NCBI RefSeq assembly: GCF_002879885.1
Contig: NZ_PNYA01000009.1
Span: 62,001-126,000, forward strand
Direction: 5' to 3'
Length of the DNA: 64,000 bases
From: Trinickia dabaoshanensis
GTDB taxonomy: Bacteria; Pseudomonadota; Gammaproteobacteria; Burkholderiales; Burkholderiaceae
The notes beneath the pieces are model-generated. The model was not told the DNA's origin. It searched no databases and saw nothing but the letters and a program-made list of their open reading frames with translations. Position numbers and translations under genes: made by a program. Below, one piece after another: positions 10,118 to 19,369 of the stretch; within the stretch, counting starts at the first letter, position 1, and each line of letters opens with the position of its first letter.

Positions 10118-10435
10118 GATCGATGCACTCGCTTGCCCCCTACGGAAATGCCGTCGCGCACCGGCGCGCCGCACGCGCCTTCTTTACGGTCAGATAAATG
10201 GTGCTCCGTGGGAGCTCGAGGTGTAATTTATGGGCCGCCCAGCAAGGTGTCGAGGCAAAAAGTGTTAGGCGAGCGACGCCGTTGTAACTCGGTGTTACGG
10301 TGGCCCTTTGTCGCTTCACGCCCATTCATGCGACTATTTCGCAGTGCCGCAAAATTCGATTACCTTCCCTATTTTCCGCTTTGATTTTTCTTGCCCTCGG
10401 GCATTCGTTCATTCCGCGATAACGAGAAGTAGCTC
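10118..10435. other. 318-bp divergent intergenic region
   Basis: No gene is seen. It must contain the divergent promoters of the secreted protein and the SBF-like symporter. A short inverted repeat, GTAAC-N5-GTTAC, lies at 10284-10298. The stretch before the symporter is AT-rich compared with the rest of the window. Confidence 0.4.
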
Positions 10436-11443
10436 ATGCGTCGTCTTCCCTTTCTGATTCCCGACAATTTCACCCTTGCGCTGGTCGGCACGGTCGTCTT
10501 GGCGACCCTGCTCCCGTGCAAAGGCGCCGCCGCCGTGGCCGTCAATTGGGTGACCAACGTGGCGATCGGCTTGCTGTTCTTTCTGCACGGCGCGAAACTC
10601 TCGCGCGAGGCGGTACTGGCCGGCGCCATGCATTGGCGCCTGCACGCCGTCGTGCTGCTCAGCACGTTCGCGATGTTTCCGCTGCTCGGGCTCGCGATGA
10701 AGCCGCTCGTTGCGCCGCTCGTCACGCCGGCGCTCTACACGGGCATCTTGTTTCTCTGTACGCTGCCCTCGACCGTTCAATCCTCGATCGCGTTCACCTC
10801 GATCGCGCGAGGCAACGTGCCGGCCGCCGTGTGCAGCGCGTCGGCGTCGAGCCTGCTCGGCATCTTTCTCACACCGGCGCTCGTGAGCATCGTGGTCACG
10901 AACCACGCCGCCACGACGGGCTCGGGCTGGCATACCGTCGGCGCCATCGTCATGCAGTTGCTGGTACCGTTCCTAGCCGGTCAACTGTTGCGGCCGGTGA
11001 TCGGCGCGTGGGTCGATCGCAACCGGGGACTGCTGCGTTTCGTCGACCAAGGTTCGATCCTGCTCGTCGTCTATACGGCGTTCAGCGAGGCCGTCAACGA
11101 AGGGCTTTGGCACCATCTACCGCTACCCGCGCTCGCGGGGCTCTTCCTCGTCAACGCGCTGCTGCTCGCCGCGGCGCTCGCCATCACGACGTTCACGAGC
11201 CGCCGGCTCGGATTCAACCGCGAAGATCGAATCACCATCATTTTTTGCGGCTCGAAGAAGAGCCTCGCATCGGGAATCCCGATGGCCAAGGTTATTTTCG
11301 CGTCCCACGCCGTGGGCGCCGTCGTGTTGCCGCTCATGCTGTTTCACCAGATGCAGTTGATGGTGTGCGCAGCGCTGGCCCAGCGCTGGGCGCGCGACAC
11401 GCAGGCCGAGCGCGCGGAACCCGTAGCCGCGGAGCCACGCTGA
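10436..11443 (+). CDS. Bile acid:sodium symporter-like transporter (SBF-like)
   Basis: This is an inner-membrane protein of 335 residues with about ten hydrophobic segments and family landmarks: GLLFFLHGAKLSREA near residue 45, LPSTVQSSIAFTSIARGN near residue 118, and FCGSKKSLASGIPMA near residue 275. The last is the crossover helix of the bacterial SBF_like group. Members of this clade transport organic anions with Na+ or H+; the natural substrate is unknown. It stands alone, with stem-loop sequence downstream. Confidence 0.88.
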   Translation: MRRLPFLIPDNFTLALVGTVVLATLLPCKGAAAVAVNWVTNVAIGLLFFLHGAKLSREAVLAGAMHWRLHAVVLLSTFAMFPLLGLAMKPLVAPLVTPALYTGILFLCTLPSTVQSSIAFTSIARGNVPAAVCSASASSLLGIFLTPALVSIVVTNHAATTGSGWHTVGAIVMQLLVPFLAGQLLRPVIGAWVDRNRGLLRFVDQGSILLVVYTAFSEAVNEGLWHHLPLPALAGLFLVNALLLAAALAITTFTSRRLGFNREDRITIIFCGSKKSLASGIPMAKVIFASHAVGAVVLPLMLFHQMQLMVCAALAQRWARDTQAERAEPVAAEPR

Positions 11444-11818
11444 CGCCGTCGCGCGCCGCCGCTCTTTTGCATTGGCATTGAAAGCCTAGTAATCGAGATC
11501 GAAAGGCGATTACCCGCGAGGGAGTTTCAGCGCGAGAAATCGCCCGCACGAAAAAGCAAACGTTTGCAGGTTTGAATGACCCTCGGAATTACGTTCGACC
11601 GGCCCGTCGAAAATGCTTCGAGGGCGTGCTCGGCATTTGCCGCCACCCGGCTCCACCGGTCAAAAAGACGCGATACGCGGACAGGCGGCCTTCCGCCGCT
11701 CATAAATCTTCTTAAAATCATTCCGCGCGGCTTTTAGCGCTATTAGAATGGCGCGACGATACGGGGTGCCATAAGCTTTTCCGTCGATGCCGAAATTGCA
11801 CGTCCAAGCGAGACAATA
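11444..11818. other. 375-bp intergenic region with operator-like palindromes
   Basis: No gene is supported. It holds a perfect 7-bp inverted repeat with an 11-nt spacer (11489-11513), perhaps a stem-loop ending the symporter transcript. It also holds a perfect 12-bp palindrome at 11556-11567. Both lie upstream of the GGDEF gene. Confidence 0.45.
11556..11567. promoter_or_regulatory. PurR/LacI-type operator-like palindrome
   Basis: GCAAACGTTTGC is a perfect 12-bp palindrome and equals the core of the classical PurR operator of enteric bacteria (central CG, LacI-family symmetry). It lies 113 bp downstream of the symporter stop and about 250 bp upstream of the GGDEF gene. Binding by any local regulator is unproven. 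Confidence 0.4.
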
Positions 11819-13087
11819 ATGAACAGCGAGGATAGATCCAACGACGTTCGCCATGAGGCGGCGTCGCGCCGCATGCGGCGCGTCCGGGGGCAGCGCGCCA
11901 AGACCATCGAGGCGCCGGAAGATGCGCATTCGTTCGAAGACTACGCCGCCCATCGCCTTTGGTCTTTCCTCTGCGCGCAACTCGCCACGGCGCTCGTCGG
12001 CTACGTGGTGCTCGTAGCCGGCGACGCCTGGCTCGATAAGCAACGCATGGCACCCGCCGCGCTCACGAGCGCATTGCCGGCGCTACCGATGGCGCTGGCC
12101 CTCGTCGTCGCTTGGAGCAAAGGCAGCGGACTGCGCGCGAGCCTCGCCGCGCTGGCCTTCATCGCCTCGCTCGAGGCCGGCATCGTCTTACACGCGCTGC
12201 AATGGGGCGACGGCATGCTGATCGTGCTGCCCGCCTTCGTGCTGATCCCGCTCACGTTTAGTCCGGTGCTGCTGCGCGGTTGGGATTTCCCCGCCGCGGC
12301 CGTGCTCGCCCTGGCGGGACCGCTCGCCCTCGTGGCGATTAGCCAGCCCTCGGCCGTCGAGCAGTTCGGCGTCGTGCTCTCGATGTTCATCGCCATCTCC
12401 ACGAGCCTCGTCACGAACCTGTTCGCGCTTCGCTCTCAGAAAAAGAGCTTCCGGCTCGAACGTCAATTGCGTGCGTTCGCCGACATCGACGAGCTCACTC
12501 AGCTTCCGCGCCGGCGCCGCGTGTTCGAACTCGGACGCCGCATCTTGCTGCGCGCCGAGCGCGTCGCGCAGCCTTTTTCGGTGCTCTATATCGATGCCGA
12601 CCATTTCAAGGCCGTCAACGACCGTTTCGGCCACGACGCGGGCGACCGCGCCTTGCAACTGATCGCGCAGCATATCCAGCACAGCATGCGCCCGAGCGAC
12701 GTCGCCGGACGCTTCGGCGGCGAGGAGTTCGTCGTGTTGCTGCCCGGCACGGACCAGCACGACGCGGCTCGCGTGGCCGAACGGTTGCGGCGTCGCATCG
12801 AGGATTGGCGTCAATTCGAGGTCGCGTTGACGATCAGCGTGGGCGTCGCGCAGCACGTGCGCGGCGAGGCGATCGAGCGCGTGATCCGGCGGGCCGACAC
12901 GGCGCTCCTCGATGCAAAAGGAAGCGGGCGCAATCGCGTGGTCATCGCGGAACGCCCGGTCGAGGCGGCCGCCCCGCGCAAAGAGGCCGAGGCGATGGCG
13001 AAGACCGAGCGCGTGCGCGAACCTGCGCGAGCCGACGCCGCCAACGACTCGCTCGCCAAGCCGGAGCGCGAGCCGTTGGCCGACTGA
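11819..13087 (+). CDS. Membrane diguanylate cyclase (GGDEF)
   Basis: This 422-residue enzyme should make cyclic di-GMP from two GTP at the inner membrane. Residues about 45-205 form five or six hydrophobic segments, without a recognisable named sensor. Residues about 215-380 are a GGDEF domain with an intact GGEEF active site (300-304), DIDELTQLPRRR at its start, and YIDADHFKAVNDRFGH. An RPSD inhibitory site sits exactly five residues before GGEEF, so feedback inhibition by the product is likely. The last 45 residues are a charged Ala/Glu/Lys tail. It is followed, after 158 bp, by a dual EAL-GGDEF gene. Confidence 0.92.
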   Translation: MNSEDRSNDVRHEAASRRMRRVRGQRAKTIEAPEDAHSFEDYAAHRLWSFLCAQLATALVGYVVLVAGDAWLDKQRMAPAALTSALPALPMALALVVAWSKGSGLRASLAALAFIASLEAGIVLHALQWGDGMLIVLPAFVLIPLTFSPVLLRGWDFPAAAVLALAGPLALVAISQPSAVEQFGVVLSMFIAISTSLVTNLFALRSQKKSFRLERQLRAFADIDELTQLPRRRRVFELGRRILLRAERVAQPFSVLYIDADHFKAVNDRFGHDAGDRALQLIAQHIQHSMRPSDVAGRFGGEEFVVLLPGTDQHDAARVAERLRRRIEDWRQFEVALTISVGVAQHVRGEAIERVIRRADTALLDAKGSGRNRVVIAERPVEAAAPRKEAEAMAKTERVREPARADAANDSLAKPEREPLAD

Positions 13088-13245
13088 CGCGCAATCGTGC
13101 CGTGCTGGGCCCGTCACGGGCGCCACGGCTCGGCGCGCGGCCGAAAGCACCACATCGGTGCATCGCTTCATCGAAAATTCATTCAATTCTCAAGCATCGC
13201 GGTCGATAAGCCGAATGTCCAATCATTCCGGCTTGTTGTCCCGTC

Positions 13246-15117
13246 ATGTCTTTGAGCCCGTCATCGCAGCTCGGCCAGCCGTCCGTCGCCCAGTTGATCG
13301 CCCGGCGCACGCTTAACGCCGTCTTCCAGCCGATCGTCGACTTCGACGGAGGCACCATTCTCGGTTACGAAGGGCTCATCCGCGGCCCCGCCGGCTCCCC
13401 GCTCGAATCGCCGGGCGCGCTGTTCGCGCAGGCGGCTCGCGAAGGGCTATCGGTCGCCCTCGAGCACGCGGCCGCTCGCAGGTGCATCGATGCGTTCGCG
13501 AGCCTCGGATGCGAGGGAAAGCTATTTTTGAATTTCAGCGCGGAGGCGCTCGTCGCGCTCGGGGAAACGCGCGAACGCACGATCGCCTGGCTCCAGCGGC
13601 GCGGACTCGGCGTCGAGAGGATCGTGCTCGAGTTGACCGAGCAATGCGCGATCGCCGACGTCGCCGCCTTCGCCCCCGCCGTCAATGCGTTGCGCGAGAC
13701 GGGCATCCAATTCGCGCTCGACGATTACGGCACGGCCAACGCGAGCATGAACCTGTGGGTGCGCTTGCAGCCCGACGTCGTCAAGATCGATCGCTTCTTC
13801 ATTCACGACATTGCCAACGACCCGCTCAAATTCGAAGCCGTGCGCGCCATGCAGCATTTCGCCGGCGCAAGCGGCGCGAGACTCGTGGCGGAGGGTATCG
13901 AGAACGCGGCGGATCTGATCGTCGTGCGCGACATGGGCATCGCGCTGGGCCAAGGATTCTTCATCGGCCGCCCCGCCACGCAAGCGTCGCGCGAATTCAC
14001 CCAAGGCGCGCGCGACGCGCTCGGCGCGGGGCATATCGCCGTCTTCCCCGGCGCCACGCGCACGCCCGTGGCCGCTTCGCCCTCGGGCGGAATGGCCGCC
14101 GCGAAGATGATCGTCACCGCACCGGCGCTCCCGATGAGCGCGACGAACAACGACGTGCTCGAACTGTTCAACCGCCTGCCGACACTGCATGCCGTCGCCA
14201 TCGTAGAGAACGAGCGCCCCGTCGCCCTGATCAACCGGCGCAGTTTCATGGATCGCTACGCGCTGCCCTACCACCGCGAACTATTCGGCAAGCGGCCTTG
14301 CATGCTGTTCGCCAATGCCTCGCCCGTCATTATCGAGAAATCGATGACGGTCGAGCAGATGGCCAAACTGCTCGCGAGCGACGATCAGCGTTATCTCGCG
14401 GATGGCTTCGTCATCACCGACGAGGAGCGCTACGTCGGCCTAGGCACCGGGGAATCGCTCGTCAGGGCGGTGACGGAGGTGCGTATCGAGGCTGCGCGCT
14501 ATGCCAATCCCTTGACGTTCCTCCCCGGCAACATCCCGATCAGTTCGCATATCGCGCGCCTCGTCGAGCATCGGGCCGGGTTCTATGCATGCTACGTCGA
14601 TCTGAACCATTTCAAGCCGTTCAACGACCGCTACGGCTACTGGCAAGGCGATGAAGTGCTGAAGTTCGCGGCGGCCGTGCTCGCCGACGTCTGCGATCCC
14701 ACGCGCGACTTCCTCGGCCACGTGGGCGGCGACGATTTCCTCGTCCTGTTTCAGAGCGACGACTGGGCGGAGCGCGTCGCCCGGGCGTTGCGCGCGTTCG
14801 ATACGGGCGCCTTGCGCTTTTACGCCGACGAAGATCGCGCCGCGGGCGGCATCCACGGCGAGGACCGGCGCGGCAACCCCTCGTTCTTCAGCTTCGTGAC
14901 GATGGCGATCGGCTGCGTGCGCGTAACGCCCCGCGCACGGCACCAGGTGCATTACGGCAGCGAGGAGATCGCCTCGGTGGCGGCACTCGCCAAACATCGG
15001 GCCAAGAAAGAGGCAAGCGGCTTTTTCGTGATCGATCTCGAGGAAGGCGCGGCGCAACTCCATTTGCACGAAGCGGCGGGAACGGCACGCCTTCAACATG
15101 CGAGCGTGCTCGACTGA
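13246..15117 (+). CDS. EAL-GGDEF dual-domain cyclic di-GMP protein
   Basis: The order is EAL first (about 15-260), a CBS-like linker region (about 290-410), then GGDEF (about 430-600); 623 residues, with no membrane segments. The EAL part keeps its metal and catalytic residues (YEGLIR with Glu42, LNFSAE, LELTEQ, ALDDYG, VVKIDR, VAEGIEN), so phosphodiesterase activity is plausible. The GGDEF part has GGDDF at 494-498, but the position of the inhibitory Arg is Pro (PTRD), so no product-binding I-site is expected. Which activity dominates cannot be told. It follows the membrane cyclase and may act with it. Confidence 0.9.
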   Translation: MSLSPSSQLGQPSVAQLIARRTLNAVFQPIVDFDGGTILGYEGLIRGPAGSPLESPGALFAQAAREGLSVALEHAAARRCIDAFASLGCEGKLFLNFSAEALVALGETRERTIAWLQRRGLGVERIVLELTEQCAIADVAAFAPAVNALRETGIQFALDDYGTANASMNLWVRLQPDVVKIDRFFIHDIANDPLKFEAVRAMQHFAGASGARLVAEGIENAADLIVVRDMGIALGQGFFIGRPATQASREFTQGARDALGAGHIAVFPGATRTPVAASPSGGMAAAKMIVTAPALPMSATNNDVLELFNRLPTLHAVAIVENERPVALINRRSFMDRYALPYHRELFGKRPCMLFANASPVIIEKSMTVEQMAKLLASDDQRYLADGFVITDEERYVGLGTGESLVRAVTEVRIEAARYANPLTFLPGNIPISSHIARLVEHRAGFYACYVDLNHFKPFNDRYGYWQGDEVLKFAAAVLADVCDPTRDFLGHVGGDDFLVLFQSDDWAERVARALRAFDTGALRFYADEDRAAGGIHGEDRRGNPSFFSFVTMAIGCVRVTPRARHQVHYGSEEIASVAALAKHRAKKEASGFFVIDLEEGAAQLHLHEAAGTARLQHASVLD

Positions 15118-15240
15118 GCCGGCTCGCCAAAACGGCGTTTAGCATTTTTTACTAAACATATTTTCGTTGTGCATCCCTTACCGATTCAACGTTTAAGGTG
15201 AATTCCTAGGCGTTGAACGGGCGGTCGTACGTCGTTTTTA

Positions 15241-15249
15241 CTATACAAT
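15241..15249 (+). promoter_or_regulatory. Probable -10 region of the lacI-age-kinase operon
   Basis: CTATACAAT gives a good -10 element (TATACA) about 30 bp before the LacI start. No convincing -35 is seen at 16-18 bp. The preceding 120 bp are AT-rich and include a 6-bp stem GTTTAG/CTAAAC at 15138-15158, which may end the upstream EAL-GGDEF transcript. Confidence 0.4.
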
Positions 15250-15283
15250 TGGCCGCATTCTTTCACCTTGAATGCGAGCGACG

Positions 15284-16315
15284 ATGGCGACCACGATTCG
15301 CGACATTGCCCGAGCGGCGAACGTGTCGATCGGCACCGTCTCGCGCGCGCTGAAAAATCAGCCGGGACTGTCCGAAGCCACGCGGCTGCGGATCGTCGAA
15401 ACGGCGCAGCGGCTCGGATACGATGCGGCGCAACTGAGACCGCGCATTCGGCGCCTCACGTTCTTGCTGCATCGCCAGCACAACAACTTCGGCGCGAGCC
15501 CGTTCTTTTCTCACGTTCTTCACGGCGTGGAGGATGCGTGCCGCGCGCACGGCATCGTGCCGTCGCTGTTGACGGCGGGCCCGACCGAGGACGTGACCGA
15601 ACAGTTGCGCTTGCATGCGCCCGATGCGATCGCGGTGGCGGGCTTCGTCGAACCGGAAACGCTCGCGGCCGTTGCCGCGATGCAGCGCCCGCTCGTGTTG
15701 ATCGACTTGTGGGCCCCCAATATGCGCTCGGTCAACCTCGACAACGCCGAAGGGGCGGCACTCGCGATGCGGCACCTGTTCGCGCTCGGCCGCCGGCGCG
15801 TCGCCTTCATCGGCGGCTCGCTCGCGCACTACAGCATCGCGCAGCGCGCGCTCGGCTATCGGCGCGCCTTCTTCGAGGCCGGCCTGCTGTTCGATCCGTC
15901 GCTCGAGACGTCGATCGATGCGCATCTGCCGCCCGACGAAGGCGCGGCGCTGGCGATGCAGCGGCTGTTGGACGCGCACGGCCCGGAGCACAGGCCCAAT
16001 GCCGTGTTCGCCTATAACGACGTGGCGGCGCTCGCCGCCATGCGCGTCGCGCTCGCGCGCGGCTTGCGCGTGCCCGAGGACATCGCTTTCGTCGGCTTCG
16101 ACGACATCCCCGCCGCCGCGCACGCCACGCCGGCACTCACCACGATCGCGATCGACAAGGAAGCGCTCGGCGCGCGCGGGGTTCAAATGCTGTTGGAGGA
16201 CACGCCCGGCGAGTTGACGGTGCGCCTGCCCGTAAGGCTCGTGGTGCGAGCCAGCACGGCCGGCGCACGCGACCCGCTCGGTACGGCCAGTATTGAATCG
16301 GAAACCACATCATGA
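15284..16315 (+). CDS. LacI family transcriptional regulator
   Basis: The N-terminal HTH is textbook LacI (TIRDIARAANVSIGTVSRAL, residues 3-22), followed by the hinge region and a periplasmic-binding-like effector domain (about 60-340, with FVGFDDIP near the C terminus). The start at 15284 gives the usual family N terminus; an alternative ATG lies 12 bp upstream. The stop codon overlaps the start of the AGE-family isomerase by 4 bp (ATGA), so the regulator is the first gene of the sugar operon and probably controls it in response to mannose or a related sugar (inference). Confidence 0.92.
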   Translation: MATTIRDIARAANVSIGTVSRALKNQPGLSEATRLRIVETAQRLGYDAAQLRPRIRRLTFLLHRQHNNFGASPFFSHVLHGVEDACRAHGIVPSLLTAGPTEDVTEQLRLHAPDAIAVAGFVEPETLAAVAAMQRPLVLIDLWAPNMRSVNLDNAEGAALAMRHLFALGRRRVAFIGGSLAHYSIAQRALGYRRAFFEAGLLFDPSLETSIDAHLPPDEGAALAMQRLLDAHGPEHRPNAVFAYNDVAALAAMRVALARGLRVPEDIAFVGFDDIPAAAHATPALTTIAIDKEALGARGVQMLLEDTPGELTVRLPVRLVVRASTAGARDPLGTASIESETTS

Positions 16316-17694
16316 CGAAGCTTCCCAACGCCTCTCGAAGCCCCAAACCGGCCGCCGGCGCCGTTCATACGAACGCGATGGTGCCGCCCGTCGACGACTT
16401 CCGCGATCGCGCGTTCCTGCTGGAGCACGTGGCCGATACGTTGGCGTTCTACGCGCCGACGGTTCACGATCCGTCGGGCGGGTTCTTCCATTACTTCAAG
16501 GACGACGGCAGCGTCTATAACCGCACCTCGCGCCACCTGGTGAGCAGTTGCCGCTTCGTCTTCAATTACGCGATGGCGTACCGCCACTTCGGCGATCCGC
16601 AATACCTCGAATACGCGCGCCATGGGCTCGCGTTCATGCGCGATGCGCACTGGGACGCCGAGCATCGCGGATATGACTGGGAAATCGAGTGGCGCAATCG
16701 CGAAAAACGCACGATCGACGGTACGCGGCATTGCTACGGCCTGGCGTTCGTGCTGCTCGCGCAAGCCCATGCCGCAATGGCGGGCATCGAAGAGGCGCGG
16801 CTGCAAATCGCCGAAACCTTCGAATTGATGGAGCGCCGCTTCTGGGACCCCGCCGCCGGGCTGTATGCCGATGAAGCGACCCCCGACTGGCATGTCTCCA
16901 CCTATCGCGGACAAAACGCGAACATGCACACGACCGAGGCACTGCTCGCCGCCTACGAGGCGACGGGCCACCTGGTCTACCTCGATCGCGCCGAACGTGT
17001 CGCGACGAATATCACCGAACGTCAAGCCAAGCTGTCGCACGGGCTCGTTTGGGAGCACTTCCACGCGGATTGGTCGGTCGATTGGCATTACAACGAGGAA
17101 GATAGCTCGAACATCTTCCGTCCTTGGGGATTTCAGCCGGGCCATCAAACGGAATGGGCCAAGCTGCTCTTGATCCTCGAACGTCACCGGCCGCTGCCGT
17201 GGCTCTTGCCGCGCGCGGTGGAGCTCTTCGACGCGGCGCTGACGCACGCATGGGACGACGAACACGGCGGCCTGTGCTACGGCTTCGGTCCCGACGGCAA
17301 GATCTGCGACCACGACAAGTACTTTTGGGTCCAGGCGGAAACGCTCGCCACCGCCGCCCTGCTCGGGCACCGCACGGGCAGCGAACGCTTCTGGGATTGG
17401 TACGACGAGATTTGGAGCTATAGCTGGACGCATTTCGTCGACCATCGCTATGGCGCCTGGTATCGCATCCTCACGTGCGACAACCGCAAGTACAGCGACG
17501 AGAAGAGCCCGGCCGGCAAGACCGACTACCACACGATGGGCGCGTGCTACGAAGTGCTCCACGCGCTCGGCGCGAGAAGCGAAGACGCGAGCGAGCCGCC
17601 TGCCGCACCGATCGCGACGCGAGGCAACGGCATGGACGCCGCGGCCGGCGCGTGGACGAACGGCAGCGGCGGCAATCTTTCGAACCGGGCTTGA
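16312..17694 (+). CDS. AGE-family sugar isomerase/epimerase (mannose isomerase-like)
   Basis: This is a 460-residue (alpha/alpha)6-barrel enzyme of the N-acylglucosamine 2-epimerase family. Recognisable catalytic segments are SRHLVSSCRFVFNYA (Arg/His), HGLVWEHFHADW, FRPWGFQPGHQTEWAKLLL and the late DYHTMGACYEVLHAL. The GHQ-EWA and YHT patterns resemble bacterial D-mannose isomerases, which convert mannose to fructose, more than GlcNAc 2-epimerases. The kinase that follows would fit phosphorylation of the fructose formed. The first 22 residues are unlike the family and the ATG at 16378 is an alternative start. The C-terminal 40 residues are low complexity. Confidence 0.85.
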   Translation: MTKLPNASRSPKPAAGAVHTNAMVPPVDDFRDRAFLLEHVADTLAFYAPTVHDPSGGFFHYFKDDGSVYNRTSRHLVSSCRFVFNYAMAYRHFGDPQYLEYARHGLAFMRDAHWDAEHRGYDWEIEWRNREKRTIDGTRHCYGLAFVLLAQAHAAMAGIEEARLQIAETFELMERRFWDPAAGLYADEATPDWHVSTYRGQNANMHTTEALLAAYEATGHLVYLDRAERVATNITERQAKLSHGLVWEHFHADWSVDWHYNEEDSSNIFRPWGFQPGHQTEWAKLLLILERHRPLPWLLPRAVELFDAALTHAWDDEHGGLCYGFGPDGKICDHDKYFWVQAETLATAALLGHRTGSERFWDWYDEIWSYSWTHFVDHRYGAWYRILTCDNRKYSDEKSPAGKTDYHTMGACYEVLHALGARSEDASEPPAAPIATRGNGMDAAAGAWTNGSGGNLSNRA

Positions 17695-17705
17695 ACGGAC
17701 AACCT

Positions 17706-18656
17706 ATGCAAACGAGAACCGCAGCGACCCCGGAGCCGGCAACAAGCGGCGTGACGCGCTCGGGCTTCCCGCAATTCGTCAGCGCGGGCGACATCTTGAC
17801 CGATCTCGTCCGCACGGACGGCGCGCACTGGATCGCGCATCCGGGCGGTGCGGGCTGGAACGTCGCGCGCGCGGTGGCGCGGCTGGGCTTGCCCACCGCT
17901 TTTGCCGGCTCGATTGGCACCGATTGCTTTTCCGACGAGTTGTGGCGCGCGAGCGAGGCCGCGGGCCTGGATCTGCGCTTCCTTCAGCGCGTGGATCGCG
18001 CCCCGTTGCTGGCAATCGTGCACGAAACGCACCCGCCCGCCTACTTCTTCATCGGCGATGCCAGCGCCGACCTCGCGTTCGATCCCGAATCGCTACCTGA
18101 AGGCTGGATCGGCGCCGCGCGCTGGGCGCACTTCGGCGGCATCAGTCTCGCCCGCGCCCCTTTGAGCTCGACGCTGGCTACCTTGGCGGCCGATTTGCGC
18201 GCGCAAGGCGTACGCATCAGCTTCGATCCGAATTATCGGAATCTGATGGAGCACGGCTACCGGCCGATGCTCGAAACGATGACCGCGCTCGCGCACCTGA
18301 TCAAGGTTTCCGACGAAGACTTGCGCTGTCTGTTCGGGACCGATGAGGACACGGCGCTCGAGCAGTTGCGCGCGATGAATCGCGACGCCACCGTGCTCGT
18401 GACGCGCGGCGCGGGACCCGCCACCTTGATCACGCCCGGCGAGACGATCGCGGCGATGCCGCCGCGCATCGAAGTGGTCGATACCGTCGGCGCGGGCGAT
18501 GCGTCGATCGGCGGTTTGCTCTTTAGCCTCATGCAGCGGCCACAGCAGCCCTGGCGCGACCATTTGGCGTTCGCGCTAGCGGCGGGTGCGGCGGCATGCC
18601 GCCATGCGGGTGCCCATTCGCCGACGCTCGACGAGGTCGTCGCACTCCTGCCATAG
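17706..18656 (+). CDS. PfkB-family carbohydrate kinase (fructokinase-like)
   Basis: This 316-residue ribokinase-fold kinase starts 11 bp after the isomerase stop. It has the N-terminal sugar-binding GGAGWNVARAVARLG (about 45-60) and the C-terminal PfkB signature DTVGAGDAS, whose Asp is the catalytic base. The usual Phe after GAGDA/T is Ser here. In this operon the likely job is ATP-dependent phosphorylation of fructose (or another ketose) made by the isomerase, feeding glycolysis. This function is inferred from context; the family also includes KDG and other sugar kinases. Confidence 0.87.
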   Translation: MQTRTAATPEPATSGVTRSGFPQFVSAGDILTDLVRTDGAHWIAHPGGAGWNVARAVARLGLPTAFAGSIGTDCFSDELWRASEAAGLDLRFLQRVDRAPLLAIVHETHPPAYFFIGDASADLAFDPESLPEGWIGAARWAHFGGISLARAPLSSTLATLAADLRAQGVRISFDPNYRNLMEHGYRPMLETMTALAHLIKVSDEDLRCLFGTDEDTALEQLRAMNRDATVLVTRGAGPATLITPGETIAAMPPRIEVVDTVGAGDASIGGLLFSLMQRPQQPWRDHLAFALAAGAAACRHAGAHSPTLDEVVALLP

Positions 18657-18787
18657 ACGCGGTTCATGCTCGATGACGGCCCATTCGGCACGCCAGGCAC
18701 GCCAGGCGCGCCCGGGCCGTCATACGAACCGCTAGTGCGCCAACGGCGTGCTAGCATGAATTCATGCGTCCGAACGGGAGCGCGAAC

Positions 18788-19009
18788 ATGGAAGAGCTCA
18801 CCTACACCAAAGGTATCTACACGGCCAGGCCCGGCGTGCAAGCGCTCGACGACGGCCGGTTCCAGGGCGTCGTCCAGTTGGCGCGCGACGACGCGACCGA
18901 GCCCGAGACGATGCTCTACGAAGTCAAAGGCGCTAGCGCCACCGTGACGGAAGCATTGGAGGAAGCCAAAGCGCTCGCGCACCAAATCCTTGGCGAAATC
19001 GAGCTGTAG
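18788..19009 (+). CDS. Small acidic protein of unknown function
   Basis: I do not recognise this 73-residue protein. It is supported by a GGGAG Shine-Dalgarno 7 nt before the ATG and by being followed closely by another small gene in the same direction. The sequence starts EELTYTKGIYTARPGVQALD and ends with an amphipathic Ala/Glu/Leu helix (VTEALEEAKALAHQIL). It has no signal peptide or membrane segment, so it is probably cytosolic. Confidence 0.6.
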   Translation: MEELTYTKGIYTARPGVQALDDGRFQGVVQLARDDATEPETMLYEVKGASATVTEALEEAKALAHQILGEIEL

Positions 19010-19066
19010 CCTCGTCGCAAGCGCCCCGAGCCCATTCGGAACAGATTCGGAATAGGGAGGATCAAG

Positions 19067-19312
19067 ATGGCCGAAGAGCAATTCATCTACGGTGTCTATT
19101 CGATCCATGTGCGGCCGATCGAACTCGAAGGTTCGCGCTGGGACGCCGAGTACGAGATACGGCATCAAGACAAGCCCGTGCAACGCTGGACGACGGTCGG
19201 CGGCGATGCCGGCTACGAAAATCCGGCCGAGGCGATCGAGCACGCGCATCGTCGAGCCGTCGCCGACCTGGAAAACGGCGCCGGTGTGCCCAAACCGCGA
19301 GCGTTCCCGTAG
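19067..19312 (+). CDS. Small hypothetical protein
   Basis: This 81-residue cytosolic protein is supported by a strong AGGGAGGATCAAG leader before the ATG and by a sensible, non-repetitive composition. The sequence suggests an all-beta start (FIYGVYSIHVRPIEL) and a C-terminal helix containing AEAIEHAHRRAVADLEN. It lies 57 bp after the preceding small gene and 57 bp before the K+ channel, and may share their transcript. No function can be assigned. Confidence 0.65.
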   Translation: MAEEQFIYGVYSIHVRPIELEGSRWDAEYEIRHQDKPVQRWTTVGGDAGYENPAEAIEHAHRRAVADLENGAGVPKPRAFP

Positions 19313-19369
19313 TCGCGCGCCGTGTCCGTGCATGCTACGCTGCGCCGTTCACGACGACGCGCCGCCGAA

